From Diatrype stigma (lineage: Eukaryota > Ascomycota > Sordariomycetes > Xylariales > Diatrypaceae), in assembly GCA_022225965.2 (NCBI GenBank), contig JAKJXP020000089.1:124001-188000 (forward strand): a stretch of 64,000 nucleotides of DNA, in the 5' to 3' direction. Below the pieces are notes generated by a model. The model saw nothing but the letters and a program-made list of their open reading frames with translations. It was not told the DNA's origin and made no database searches. The translations under genes were made by a program, and so were the position numbers. The stretch's first letter is position 1, and each line of letters opens with the position of its first letter. Shown here piece after piece: positions 22,156 to 34,270 of the stretch.

Positions 22156-24753
22156 CTAGGACTGTTCGGGAGGAGGGAAGGCGAATCCGGGCGGAAACAT
22201 CGGCATGCCGTTGGGACCTGCTGTAATTCCAAAAGGGAATTCGGGTACCGCGGGTTGGTTGATATTGTTGGCGTTGTTGGCAAAGCCTTTGTCATCGCGA
22301 CGTTCATCACGGCGGTTCTCTCGGCCTCCTCGACGCCATCTGGTGAGGTCGCCATCATCGTCACCACCGGGTCCGCGGCTGGACTTTGGACCGTTCCTAC
22401 CGCCTCGATCGGTCTGCATGCGTCGGCTGATAGCCTTTGATGAGACGCCGGCGCCAATTTCGATATCAGGTTCTTCTACGACCAAGCCCGTCTCGATGGG
22501 TCTGCCACCACTGCCACCGAACTCTGCTGACAGCATCCATTTTCGGTCTGCCTCGGTGAGTTTGTTGATGGGAATAACACTAATACCCGTCTGATAATCG
22601 CTACAGTCACGGGGTCCAAAGCCCACACCCCAGCGCGTCTAATCCTACGTTAGCAATCTACCCAGAAACGAGGCGAGAGGCGTACTCACTCTGAAAGAAC
22701 CGCTTTCCATTGCTTCCTTCGCAGTGACAGCGTCCCGGCGAGTCACCATCTTCACGAATGCATGACGCTTGTCCTTATTGACAATGCATGTCTGAACTTG
22801 TCCATGGCGATTGAAAATGCTCCGAAGCTCACTCTCAGGACAAGTCACACCCCCGACGAATAGGGTTCTGCTTAGGACTATTATGATCGTTTGTTAGTAT
22901 ATTATATGGTGGATCTAGAGTGAACTGGTGAACATACCCTTGATGTGACCACTTGGAATGGTCCGATCGTAGTCAACCCACTTCGTGGCTGGTGGTTGGG
23001 GATAGTCATCCTGAGGGCTCGGACTACGAACCCGACGTCCCGGTGGGCTACGTTGGCGATAATCCTGGGTTCTGCCTCGTCCAGGGCCGGGCGAATCACG
23101 GTGGTAAGAGCCATAATCCCGATCATTACGGCCACGAGGAGAATCCCAGTGACGCTGTGGGGAACGTGATCTCGACCGGTTGGCATATCTATTCGGGGAC
23201 CGCACTTGACTGTATTCAGAGCGATCACGTGACTCACTATGGCCGTAGCCATCTTGGCCCCATGCAGCACCATACGGAGGCTGACCGGGCTGAGGAATCG
23301 GGGCGGCCGGCGCGGCTGCGGCGCCCGCAGTACTTTGCATGCTAGCTACAAGAGCCGGGATCTTATCATACGGGACTCCTTGGCTAGCTAGAAGCTGTAT
23401 CAACATAACCTGTTGCTGGAGGGTGGGATCCATGCCAGTGGCCTGTGGTGCGGGTGCGGGTGCTACACCGGGAGCTACTACACCAGGAAATCCCTGAGGC
23501 GGAGCACTTGCTGGTACTGGCAGTACAGGAGGTTGAGTGGGGGGTTGACTAAGTTGAGGATACTGAAAAGGCATTCCAGGAGCATTGACAGGTGGGACTG
23601 TAGGGAATGCAGCTTGGTTCTGGACTGGCGTGGAGGTAAGAGAAGTGGGAGGGACTACTCCTGGCACGCCATACGCCGTAGCCGGGGCCGGGACAGCATG
23701 GTTGCTAGGTGCAGCCGTGATGTTTTGTCGGGCGATGTTGGCAAGAGCCTCCATGATAGCATTCGGTGCCTCGGTAGTGGAAGGTTTAGCCTCAGCCAGG
23801 CCTGGAAGGGGGCCGGGCGGGGGAGTCCCAACAGGTGTTGTTGACTCATCTAAGTCGAAGCAGAATATTAGAGATCATCTTTATACCATACAGCATGGAC
23901 AGTGCAAACTTGGAGACCAAACTAGTGTTGAGAATGATGGAAACCTACTCTTAACAGCCGGAGCGCTAAGCTTTTGCTTGAAAGACTCGATCAAGGGCAC
24001 AGGGAACGTCTGGCCCTTCTCCCAGATGTCAATGAGCTTCTTAATCTTCTCCTACACGAAAGGGTCAAGTAAGTGCATGTTCTTAGTCATGGTTCTAGCA
24101 GATATCGTGGCCGGGCCACCCGGGTACCCAGGTGAGACTAGGTCGATCACCAGGCATATACAGATGTCTCGAGCGGCAGACGGCGAATAAACCGTCTCTT
24201 GAGACAACAGCCATGTCGTTGACCTGCTATGTTGACCTCTTATGGACGTGCTGCTGCCGAGACTACAATGGGCGGGCCCGTAGATGTGTAATGAAAGCGT
24301 ACCTTTTGTTCTGCAGGGGCATTCTGAATAATGTCATTCATAAGCACGGGGAGCAATTCCGTAACTCTATTCACGCCACAGGCATAGGTTCCATCGGGAG
24401 CAGAATTATTGATCTGTTGGCCTTGCTGCTTGGCATGGTCGACCCATCTTCGGGTTACGGAATCTACAACGTAGAGTACTCCTAGCTTGTGTGTTCCAGG
24501 CGCCTTCTTGAAGTGAGTGTAGATCTTCTGAATCAAAGCAGATTCGTACTACAAGACAGGGGCGAATGAATATTAGCTTTGGTCATGGCAATGACGAATA
24601 CCCTATCATTACAATGCGACCGATGCTTACCTGAACATTTTCGACACAAAGGGCCGTCAACGACTGAATCTTAGATCCCGAGACCCCGGGAGGTTTCAGG
24701 GCCAGCATGGCGTTCAAGCCAGCTTCCAACTCTGTTACTGAGGGAGCAGACAT
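22156..24753 (-). CDS. nrd1/seb1: Nrd1/Seb1-type CID-RRM transcription termination factor
   Basis: This nuclear protein is predicted to bind the phosphorylated RNA polymerase II tail and nascent RNA, directing termination and processing. Six exons (24753-24631, 24548-24303, 24051-23949, 23849-22938, 22877-22690, 22638-22156) give 684 residues; every phase fits. Residues 5-160 form the CTD-interaction domain (YESALIQKIYTHFKK, LGVLYVVDSVTRRW). A Pro/Gln/Ala-rich linker and an SR/RD-rich stretch follow. From about 455 come IPSGHIK and VLSRTLFVGGVT, opening the RRM (HAFVKMVTRRDA), then TRWGVGFGPRDCSDYQTG and GVSSKAISRRM, wording shared with yeast Nrd1. The C-terminus is Pro/Phe-rich. Five introns make it the most interrupted gene here. 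The start ATG at 24753 is the first in frame after upstream stops, with TCTGGCGACA before it. Nrd1 and Seb1 are the yeast names for this family. Confidence 0.93.
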
Positions 24754-27292
24754 CTTGTCTGGCGACACTCTTTCAAGTCTACGCTAAGTGGTCGGTCGTG
24801 ATGCAACTGCAACTGCAACTGCAACTGTAACTGCAAATGCAAGTGTGATTTGCAATGGCGTTCTAGTCTCTCGGTGCTAAAGACGAGACAAATAGCAAGA
24901 AAGACAGCGCAGCCACTGTCGGCGACACTAGAGGTGAGACTCGTGATGTAGTCCTAAGATAGCCCTAAGATTCACCGAAGTACGAGTACGAGAGGGTCTG
25001 GGTCTTGGTACGCGGACTACTACTTGTGCTTTGCTTGTCGCGTCGCGTTTCAACGTATTACAGAGCACTCAAAGCATTCGCATTCATTAGTTGGAGGTCG
25101 AATACGCAGAATGCATGCTCCAAGAAATCTTGGACTGTGAGTTAGGATGGACGAAATGGGCCGGGTTTAGTGCCAGTCGGCAGTAGATCTAGAAGTATCG
25201 CAGTTTTCTGCGAAGTGCCTAGAGAGGGTTGAAGGTTGGATAAAAGGAAAAACGAGGTAAAATGCTGGCGCAAGTATAGAGTGTGAGTGTTTTTTTGTAG
25301 TGCAGACGTGCAGGCAGGCGTGTAGACGTGCAGTGCAGATGGCAGATGTGCAGTATTCCTGGCGACACACTGCTGAAGGTCTGGAACCTGGAATCCGGAT
25401 ATTTGCTAGGCAACCTTGACTGAGCCAGCAAGAACAGCGCTTGGCGGGTTGGTTTGATTACTGGATGCAAATCAAGGTCGCAATAATACTTAAGCAGTGC
25501 TTGCCACCGGCGCTGAATGGTCGCGATGGGAAAGAGGTCGTCGAGTAGTGAACGTTACTACGTGGGTTGAAATGAAGATGAAGATGAAGATGAAGCCGCG
25601 ATGGTGAGACGCAGAGACGCGGAGATGCAGATGGTAAAGAGGAAAAGGTCGACTCGGTTGGTGCTGAGTTGGAGAAGAGGTGGTTGGCAGGTTGGTTGGA
25701 GGAGTCGGTTATTAATTAGTTAGAAGGTTCATATCGGCAGTGGCGGAGTTTTTTCCTCTCTCTTTTCTAGTGGGAGGTTGCCCCACTTCTAGGAAGTTAA
25801 GCCTTGTGAGGCAAGTGAAGCATGTGAGGGCCCCGGAGACAGCGCACAGCTGCTTCAATGTTAACGGAGGCATTTTAGGTACATACACAGCGTCTATTAT
25901 GTAGCAGTTCTAGCAGTTCTAGGCATGTACGTAGGCATTATTCAGGCATTATCAAGGCGCTATCCAACGCGCAAGGTTTGAGCACAGTCGGCACAGTTGC
26001 AGTCACATATTGGACATGAATGTATGGCCTGATTCTCCTCGCTGTGTAACTGAAGCCTCAGGCCACCTGCCAGCTTACCTACCACTGTGCATACCAACCA
26101 GGTTGCCATGTCCGATACTCACCCTACCTACTTCGTACATACAGTAGCAACTGATAGCAGTCGCCTGGTCCGTGTGAGCAGACAGGTATGACTGTAGCCT
26201 AGGTACCAAACATACTAACTACCTACATACCTTGTATTGTACCTGCATACCTCTAAACTGTTGCGATTGCAGGATGCTTTATGCTTCAGTCATATTTAAA
26301 GGAAATAGAGAAACCCAGACAGCCAACACTAATAACATACTATACCCATCTAGCGAATGAAAAGATATGTGATTCTCATTGACAGTCGAGTCTTGGTCTA
26401 CATACTATATCTAAGGTCTAACTAAGGTCCGAAGCTACGAAAACCCCTCAATACATACAGGTAATCACGTTCGTCCTTGTATGGTGGAGAATCGGGTAGT
26501 TCAGCTGCTAGGAAGATGATACGTAATGCCGACAATTGTCAAAACCGCCATGTGGCATTGATACCTGAAGAGACTGAGAGAATGCAATCATAGCTGATAT
26601 TCACTGTTCCGTCTATACCTAGGATCAATACCAAGTATGACCTCACAAGATGATGGTATTCTTAGTTCTTACAGAGGGCCCAAACTATAAGCGCATTTAC
26701 GAAGATGGGGAGCTCAACGGCCACAAAGAAAAAACCAGGAAAAGCCGAAAAGATGGAGATTGAGAGGTAATTGGTAGCGGGATGATGCCGATAAGATGCG
26801 ATGCATCCCACGTACATACCTACATACATCTCGAGGTACCGGGAGTTAAAAGGACCGTTTCAGCGTAGTATGTAGGTACATATATGTATGTTATGTCACT
26901 GTGGCGGGCCCGACGAAAGGCGCTTGGCAAGGAATTACCCAATCGACCGCGGTAATTCATCAACAAAACTTCCTTTGGCCCCAAATGGCGCCAAAAAGGC
27001 CCGGCAAAGATCACGGACACGACACACCCCGGGCCCCAGGCCAATTCGGATCCCTGGAAGCATTTTGCCGCTAAGCCCGCCCTGCTCGACTACCACCTTT
27101 GCTCTATTTTCTTGAATTTTATTTGTCTCAACCGACAATTATCACCACAACCATCTTTTCACTTCTTTCACGTACCAAAGTACGCCAGAATCTAGACTTC
27201 CCCCTTTGAGTCTTTCTAATATCCCCTCGTATATTCTCCTTGTCCCTTACTTCTGCTGGTTTTGTCATTGCATTAGCCGGCGCACACACAAG
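24754..27292. other. Divergent intergenic region between the Nrd1/Seb1 and citrate synthase genes
   Basis: The 2.5 kb contain both promoters and no gene that I can support. Features seen: GCAACT x4 close to the Nrd1/Seb1 start, GATGAA repeats near 25572, and TACCTA/CATACATAC motifs (26200-26260). The last 200 bases before citrate synthase are C/T-rich, as in many highly expressed fungal genes. Confidence 0.65.
24803..24826. repeat. Hexamer repeat GCAACT x 4
   Basis: Four exact units about 50 bases upstream of the Nrd1/Seb1 start, probably inside its 5' leader (read there as AGTTGC repeats), with degenerate copies continuing to about 24845. Confidence 0.9.
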
Positions 27293-28892
27293 ATGGCTGC
27301 TACGCTACGCCTAGGTTCGGCCGCTCTGCGAGCTTCGAGGACCTCGGGCTTCACTGCCCGCACCACCGGCTTCAACTTTGCGCGATGCTATTCCGCTAAG
27401 TCACAGGTATGGTTTTCCTCGGAGGTTGCGGGTTGGACGATGTTGCATTGGTGGAGCTGACTAACCGCTTCCAGAGTCTGAAAGAGCGTTTTGCCGCGCT
27501 CCTGCCCGAGAAGATCGAGGAGATCAAGGCTCTGAGGAAGTAAGCAGCAGACCGACCAACCAATTCACATACGCGGGTCTTCTAACGTTACCGAAATAGA
27601 GAGCACGGTTCCAAGGTTGTCGACAAGGTCACCCTTGACCAGGTCTACGGTGGTGCCCGTGGCATCAAGGCCCTCGTATGGGAGGGCTCCGTCCTCGACT
27701 CCGAGGAGGGTATCCGCTTCCGTGGCAAGACCATTCCCGAATGCCAAGAGCTCCTACCCAAGGCCCCTGGTGGCAAGGAGCCTCTCCCTGAAGGTATGCG
27801 ATTGCTGCGACTGCCCTCTGTGCCGTGATCCCTAAAGCTAATGAATTAGGTATCTTCTGGCTTCTCCTGACCGGCGAGGTCCCCACTGAGCAGCAGGTCC
27901 GCGATCTCTCGGCCGAGTGGGCCGCCCGATCCGATGTGCCCAAGTTCGTCGAGGAGCTCATCGACCGCTGCCCTACCGATCTCCACCCCATGGCTCAGTT
28001 CTCGCTCGCCGTCACCGCCCTCGAGCACACTTCCTCTTTCGCCAAGGCCTACGCCAAGGGCATCAACAAGAAGGAGTACTGGGGATACACCTTCGAGGAC
28101 TCCATGGACCTGATTGCCAAGCTGCCCAACATCGCTGCCCGCATCTACCAGAACGTCTTCAAGGGCGGAAAGGTTGCCCCCGTCCAGAGCGACAAGGACT
28201 ACAGTTTCAACTTCGCCAACCAGCTGGGTTTCGGTGACAACGCGGACTTCGTTGAGCTGATGCGCCTCTACCTGACCATCCACACCGACCACGAGGGTGG
28301 TAACGTCAGCGCGCACACCACCCACCTTGTCGGCTCTGCCCTCAGCTCTCCCTTCCTGTCCCTCGCTGCCGGTCTCAACGGTCTCGCCGGCCCCCTGCAC
28401 GGTCTTGCCAACCAGGAGGTGCTGAACTGGCTCACCGAGATGAAGAAGAGCGTTGGCGATGACCTCAGCGACAAGGCCATCACCGACTACCTCTGGTCCA
28501 CGCTGAACTCGGGCCGCGTCGTCCCCGGCTACGGCCACGCCGTCCTCCGCAAGACCGACCCCCGGTACATGGCGCAGCGCGTGTTCGCCCAGGACAAGAT
28601 GCCCAACGACCCGATGTTCCAGCTGGTCAGCCAGGTCTACAAGATCGCGCCCGGCGTCCTGACCGAGCACGGCAAGACCAAGAACCCCTACCCCAACGTC
28701 GACGCCCACTCGGGTGTCCTGCTCCAGTACTACGGCCTGACCGAGTCGAGCTTCTACACCGTCCTGTTCGGTGTGTCGCGCGCCATCGGCGTCCTGCCCC
28801 AGCTCATCATCGACCGCGCCGTCGGCGCCCCCATCGAGCGCCCCAAGAGCTTCTCCACTGCCAAGTGGAAGGAGATCGCCGCCAAGGCATAG
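27293..28892 (+). CDS. cit1: Citrate synthase, mitochondrial
   Basis: It condenses acetyl-CoA and oxaloacetate to citrate in the mitochondrial matrix, the entry step of the TCA cycle. Four exons (27293-27406, 27475-27539, 27600-27793, 27850-28892) with introns of 68, 60 and 56 nt give 471 residues, the usual fungal length. The first 35 residues are Arg/Ser/Ala-rich without acids, a clear matrix-targeting peptide ending near RCYSAKS. Catalytic residues are present: H308 in [10 protein letters not shown]354 in [14 protein letters not shown] and D409 in [14 protein letters not shown]. There is no C-terminal SKL, which fits the mitochondrial rather than the peroxisomal form, and no methylcitrate synthase-specific feature is obvious to me. 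Codons are strongly C-ending, as in highly expressed genes. The next gene downstream on the same strand encodes the citrate carrier Yhm2. Confidence 0.97.
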
Positions 28893-30873
28893 ATCAATCT
28901 GCGCGAAGCATGGTTGATTGCGTTGGGCCTGTTGTCGAATGATAACAGCGGGGAGAGGGGGATTATACAAAGAGGTTAAATGAACGAACTCAATTCCGGG
29001 GGCAGTGTTATTGTATCAAAAAAAGGGGGGGAGGGATCGCATTAGATGGAGCTCTCACTGATACCAATGCTGCGCTTGTATGTACAATAGATAATTCCAT
29101 AACGTGTCTACGTCTGCTCTATGTCTGTCTACCTAATATCGTCGTTCCCTGCCTAAGTACATAAGTTTTGGTTGTGTCATGACGAGCCTACGTGCCAGCC
29201 ATGATCGTAAGCCTTTCTACCTACTGAGTCTGGACCTTGGGCAATCCTCGTTCCGCTGCAGGGATCGTACCTATCCAACTGATCTTCGTCCTTTGCTTCG
29301 GATAACGCTTCATCGGGTATAACTCCTTTTATAGCGTTGAAATTGGTTCATTCCCGACTATCATCTTACTTATTATTGCTCTGATACTACGTAGGTAGCT
29401 AACAATATATCTTACAAATATGAATGCACGCGCAAATTGCCTACTCAACGACAGAGCTCAGGTACGTAAACCATCCAAGGATGCACTAGGATCGTAGGTA
29501 CACCGCTGCTAACCAACTAAGTACAGCTTACAGCAGCTAGGTACGATGCCGGATAATCTCACCAAGTTCGGTGTAATTCGTTCGCATGTCAGCCAACGAT
29601 CGCAGCGACATTCGAATTTCCAAGTACTCAATCTTACCCGCCTCGCCAGCATTGAACTTGAAAAAAAGTCCCAATTGAATTTTACTTATTGGTAGTTATT
29701 TCTTGTATCCTCTTTTCGCAGCAGGGTGCAGAGCTCCACTAGAGGTTAATTCATGATAGGTATCATGATTCACGATCATCAAGTTCAAACTGTTTCACGA
29801 CCTCGGGACCTCCCTTACTACGTAGTATAGCAACGCAACCGAGGATCGGTCGACTCCCTCCCTCATTGGACCCCGGTTAGGAGGTAGGTAGGGTAAGCTG
29901 TAGGGTATTGCACGTAGTCGAAGCTGTAGGAAGAGATAAGCTAAGAGAAGAAGAAGGCTTGGGGAAATTCCGGCGCGGGCCCTTCCTTTTTTTCTTACTC
30001 CAGCCTCTCAACACTCTCGAAAAATCTCACCGGACTCGGTTGGTTGGCTTTCAACTGCTGGGCGCTAGACTACCTTACCTACATACATACTACATACAAG
30101 AAGGTACCTGGCCAGCTATCTTGTTACGCAGTAACCACTAGGCTACGAAGTAGGTACCAGGTAGCTCTTAGTAAGTCGGTGTCGATAGCCGTACCCGTAC
30201 GTACTACGTATGCAGCCTACATGTATGTACATAGTTGAACCCCCCGGCTCCCCAGCGATTTCCAGGTTGTCTGTTTATTACCTACCAGGTACTTATCGTC
30301 CCGATATTCACATCGGCCAGCATCTTCTCAGCGGTAACGAACTCGTTCAGCCAACGGCGATCTATCTGTCTACATAGTATCTGCCTATCTGCCATAGTTA
30401 GATTGCTCTACTTGCTTTTTCTTCTTCTTCAACACTTCTACAGCCTCATCTCGATCCAAACCTGTAAGTACTTGTTTTCCTATTACTCATTGCCTTTTCT
30501 ACCAAGAGCAAAGAAGAGTACCCAGTGGTCGTACAACTTGCTCGCAGCCAAGACGACCGTTTCAATACCATAAGTGCCTACCTACCTACTTGGGTACCTC
30601 CCTATTGAATCCAGCCAACCAGCGCATTATTAGATGATCCGTTTTGTCCCGAATCCAGCTGATCATCTCTCGAGACCAGAGTAAACTTCCGCTCGGCGAC
30701 TATCCTCGTCTATCCTCTCTACTCCGCAACTAGTAGCCTCTCTCCAGCCGAACCCCATCCTCCACACTCCCCCTCACCCCCCTTTTTTCGTCCCTCCCTC
30801 CTCCTTTCCCTCCCGCGACGAAGCACCCGTCTGCCTTGGTCAGGCCCCCCCGTCCTTCCACCACCAACCTACG
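28893..30873. other. Intergenic region between citrate synthase and Yhm2 genes
   Basis: Two kilobases hold the citrate synthase 3' region, then AT-rich DNA with TACCTA motifs, and finally a C/T-rich stretch from about 30700 that looks like the Yhm2 promoter and leader. No coding frame is supported. Confidence 0.65.
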
Positions 30874-31935
30874 ATGTCCCTCTCCTCCTCGCCCTCCGCC
30901 GCCGCGGCGTCGCCGGCGCCGCCGAAGCTCGAGAAGAAGCCGATCAAGTTCAGCAACCTGCTGCTGGGCGCGTCGCTGAACCTGTTCGAGGTGACGACGC
31001 TCGGGCAGCCGCTGGAGGTGGTGAAGACGACGATGGCGAGCCAGCGCGAGCTCGGCTTCCCCGCGGCGCTGCGCCACGTCTGGGGCCGCGGCGGCGTCTT
31101 CGGCTTCTACCAGGGCCTGATCCCCTGGGCGTGGATCGAGGCGTCGACCAAGGGCGCGGTGCTGCTGTTCGTGGCCTCCGAGGCCGAGTACTACGCCCGC
31201 GTGGCGGGCGCGTCCGACTTCGGCAGCGGCATCCTCGGCGGCGTGGCCGGCGGCGTCGCCCAGGCCTACGCCACCATGGGCTTCTGCACCTGCATGAAGA
31301 CGGTCGAGATCACGCAGCACAAGATGGCGGCGGCGGGGGCGAAGCCGCCCGGCACCTTCCAGACCTTCATGGGCATCTACCGCCGCGAGGGCATCCGCGG
31401 CATCAACCGGGGCGTCAACGCCGTCGCCATCCGCCAGATGACCAACTGGGGCTCGCGCTTCGGCCTGTCGCGCCTGGCCGAGCAGGGCATCCGCCGCGCC
31501 ACCGGCAAGGAGCACGGCGAGAAGCTCCACGCCGCCGAGGCCATCCTCGCCTCCGCCCTGGGCGGCGGCCTGTCCGCCTGGAACCAGCCCATCGAGGTCA
31601 TCCGCGTCGAGATGCAGAGCAAGAAGGACGACCCCAACCGCCCCAAGAAGATGACCGTCGGCAACACCGCCAAGTACATCTACGAGACCAACGGGCTCAA
31701 GGGCCTGTACCGCGGCGTCGCCCCGCGCATCGGGCTCAGCGTCTGGCAGACGGTTTGCATGGTGGCTCTGGGTGATATGTGAGTTTCCCCCTGTCTTTCT
31801 TTCGTCTCCTCAACACCTTACTTCACTTTATCTTCAAACCCGAGGAATTAGCTGCTAACTGATGCTTCCTCACAATACAGGGCCAAGAGCTACGTTGAGA
31901 AGTTGACTGGTGACAAGGTCACTGCTAAGCATTAG
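30874..31935 (+). CDS. yhm2: Mitochondrial citrate/2-oxoglutarate carrier Yhm2
   Basis: This inner-membrane carrier exchanges matrix citrate for cytosolic 2-oxoglutarate, supporting a citrate/oxoglutarate NADPH shuttle; the yeast protein was also found with mitochondrial DNA. Exons 30874-31778 and 31881-31935, with a 102-nt intron that splits the ATG of GDM-AKSYVEK, give 319 residues. After a Ser/Ala/Pro N-terminus of about 20 residues the sequence closely follows yeast Yhm2: VTTLGQPLEVVKTTMAS, LIPWAWIEASTKGAVLLF, MGFCTCMKTVEIT, AIRQMTNWGSRFGLSRL, SAWNQPIEVIRVEMQSKK and a C-terminus ending KH. The GQPLEVVK and NQPIEVIR motifs are the carrier-family signatures in repeats 1 and 3. The second is degenerate, as in the family. 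Third codon positions are almost all G or C. It lies 2.0 kb downstream of citrate synthase in the same direction. Confidence 0.97.
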
Positions 31936-33136
31936 GCGGCGTTTAGCGTGGGGGTCTTATTTTTTTATGCATAGGTCTCTCTTGAGGACACGCGAGGAAG
32001 AAAAATAGACCTGCGGCGGCGCGGCGGTATTATGGGACATGGCAATGGTGATGTTCTGATGTTTCTGGTTTCTTTTGGTTTTAATTTCATGCTTCATGGT
32101 ATGGTCGATATAGACATTTCCCGCCGACGTTTTGTCACCCTATTTCGGGCTCATGCAGGCAAGCATCTTGCTTTGCTATCGTTGTTGCTGCTTCTTCTAG
32201 CCAGCTACCTAGCCTGCCCAAGCGAGGGGCTGCTGTTGAGAAATGGGAGGACCAACGCTCCGACTAATATAGAGCTTTTGTGATCCTACGCAACAGCATG
32301 TTGGCCTCGATAGATGTTCTCTTAAGTGATTAATGGTGCTGTAATTCCTTCGAAACTCGACACTAAAGACTGTCAACGGTACTAACTACTCGCCAGGGGG
32401 GTCCTCTGTAGCTCGATGGTACAGAAAATTGAAAGCGATATACGACGAATGATACAATTCATTCCTCTAGCAATGCTCAGCTTTGATGCTCACTACAGGC
32501 CGATACCATACCAGACAAGAGTCAACACCAAAAGATGCGAATGGCAACCGCCGCTACACAGCAAGGCACATCATGATCATTGTTGTTCTTTCCCTTCAGA
32601 GAATATATTCGCCCCCCTCCATTTCCTGCAAAGCCCCTGATGATTTGTAGGATCATACCAGCTGAAGAGTGCATATCTAGGCTCCAAACTCACGTACGGG
32701 AAATACTCCCAACCACCGGCTAGTCTGGCCAGTTATAATCATCATCATATAGGACAATGCCGTCAACACACATGCTACATAGGTAGCTACACGGGTACAT
32801 AGGCTGGTATTCACATACCTTTGTAGAATCCTACCCCGGTTCGTTCTAGATCTCATTACGACCGCGGTAATATAGAAACAGTGGAGCGACTTCAACGCGA
32901 CGAAGAGCTGCAAGAGGCAAACTAGAGCTCAGCTGCCTACTATAGTCTATAATCATGGTCTAGCTGCCTAAGCCTAGGCGCTACCTATATTAGGCCCGGC
33001 CCCAACTCATCTGCCCCTGACGATGAATTCTATTATACTAGGTATCACGGCTGACTGACTGATGGGCGGCATCGTCTTTTCTTCCGTCTGCCCTTCGTCA
33101 CTGTAGCTCTCTCCGGCCCTTACTAGTTACTTAGCT
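31936..33136. other. Intergenic region, 1.2 kb
   Basis: It contains the Yhm2 3' region and the promoter of the secreted-protein gene. Nothing else is recognised; GGTACC/TACCTA motifs and an ATCATCATCAT run occur around 32735. Confidence 0.65.
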
Positions 33137-34270
33137 ATGATCCCAAAGATGGGACCACGAGCAACAACAACAGCAGCAGCATCATCCCTCGCGGGCGCCG
33201 CGGTGCTGCTGAACCTCCTCCTCCCCCTCCTCCTCCTGCTCCCGCAGCCGGCGTCGTGCGCCTTCAGCCTCGACACCGTCGCCACGGACGTGTGGTACTA
33301 CGTGCACAACCACCTGGCGGACACGACGTCGGCGGCGTGCCTGGCGGCCTACGCGGCCCCCATCGCCTGCGACGACACCCTGCTGAAGCTGGTGTCCTCC
33401 GAGAGCCCCAACTTCGACCCGGGCCCCGACGACCTCGCGCGCGTCTGCGCGGCGCCGTGCCGGGCCGCGCTCGAGGCTTACGTCGCGGGCGTCGAGGCCG
33501 CCTGCAAGCTCGAGGACGGCGACGCTGCGCTCGTCAGCGCCAACGTCAAGCCCAGGCCGCGCGTGCCCGTGGCCGTCGTGGGCCAGATCTTCCAGTACGA
33601 GTACGCGTGGGCGTGCTCGAAGGACAGGTGAGTGAAAGAAAGAAACGATGCGATGAGGAGAGGGCAGTGTGAAGTGGGTAGCTTGGTCGTTGTTTACGTT
33701 CTTTCTTTCTTACCAAGACGAAAAAAAAATTATTCTAGCTCGAGCTGGTGCTACCTCAGCTACCCGACGAGCGGGGTGTGGGCCCGGACCGACTTCAGCT
33801 GCGACAACGAGTGCGCGACACAGTTCTTCTCCAACGCGCACGAGCTTCCCGGCGCCGACTACCTGTTCAGCGTCTACACGCTGACGGAGCGGTCCGACTG
33901 GTGGGAGAACCAGTGGGACGAGGGCTGGGAGCATGTGCTCGAGTGCCGCGATGGCGACGACGACGGCGGCGACGGTGATGACGGCGGCGATGAAGGGGAT
34001 AGCAGCAGCAGCAGCAGCACCAGCAGAGACAACAACAGCTCGCGGACTTCGACGACGAGCTCAGACGATGGAACACCGACAGCAGCGAGTACCGCCACCA
34101 CTACCACCGCCACCACCGCCGCGACAACGGCGGCGACGACGACAACGACCGAGCCCTCCTCTACCGCCGCTGATGCAACAGCGAGCGTCGCGTCCGAACT
34201 GCCCACGAGCACGTCGGACAGTGCCGCCGCGGGACGTCTGCGATCCCCGTTCAGGGGTATCTGGTTTTAG
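33137..34270 (+). CDS. Secreted Cys-containing protein with Ser/Thr-rich tail
   Basis: Exons 33137-33627 and 33739-34270 with a 111-nt intron (GTGAGT donor, TTCTAG acceptor; phase restores DSSSWCYLSYPTSGVW) give 340 residues. An N-terminal hydrophobic core of leucines (about residues 20-38) ending in ASCAFS predicts a signal peptide. The ectodomain has cysteines in a pattern like ACLAAYAAPIACDDTLLKL then VCAAPCRAALEAYVAGVEAAC. This is the kind of unit found beside LysM modules in fungal LysM proteins, but I see no LysM module itself. A second Cys-containing part (WCYL, FSCDNECATQFF, VLEC) follows. From about residue 245 it is Asp/Gly then Ser/Thr-rich, probably O-glycosylated. The C-terminus lacks a hydrophobic GPI-type tail. 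Function unknown; extracellular or cell-wall location is an inference. Confidence 0.75.
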
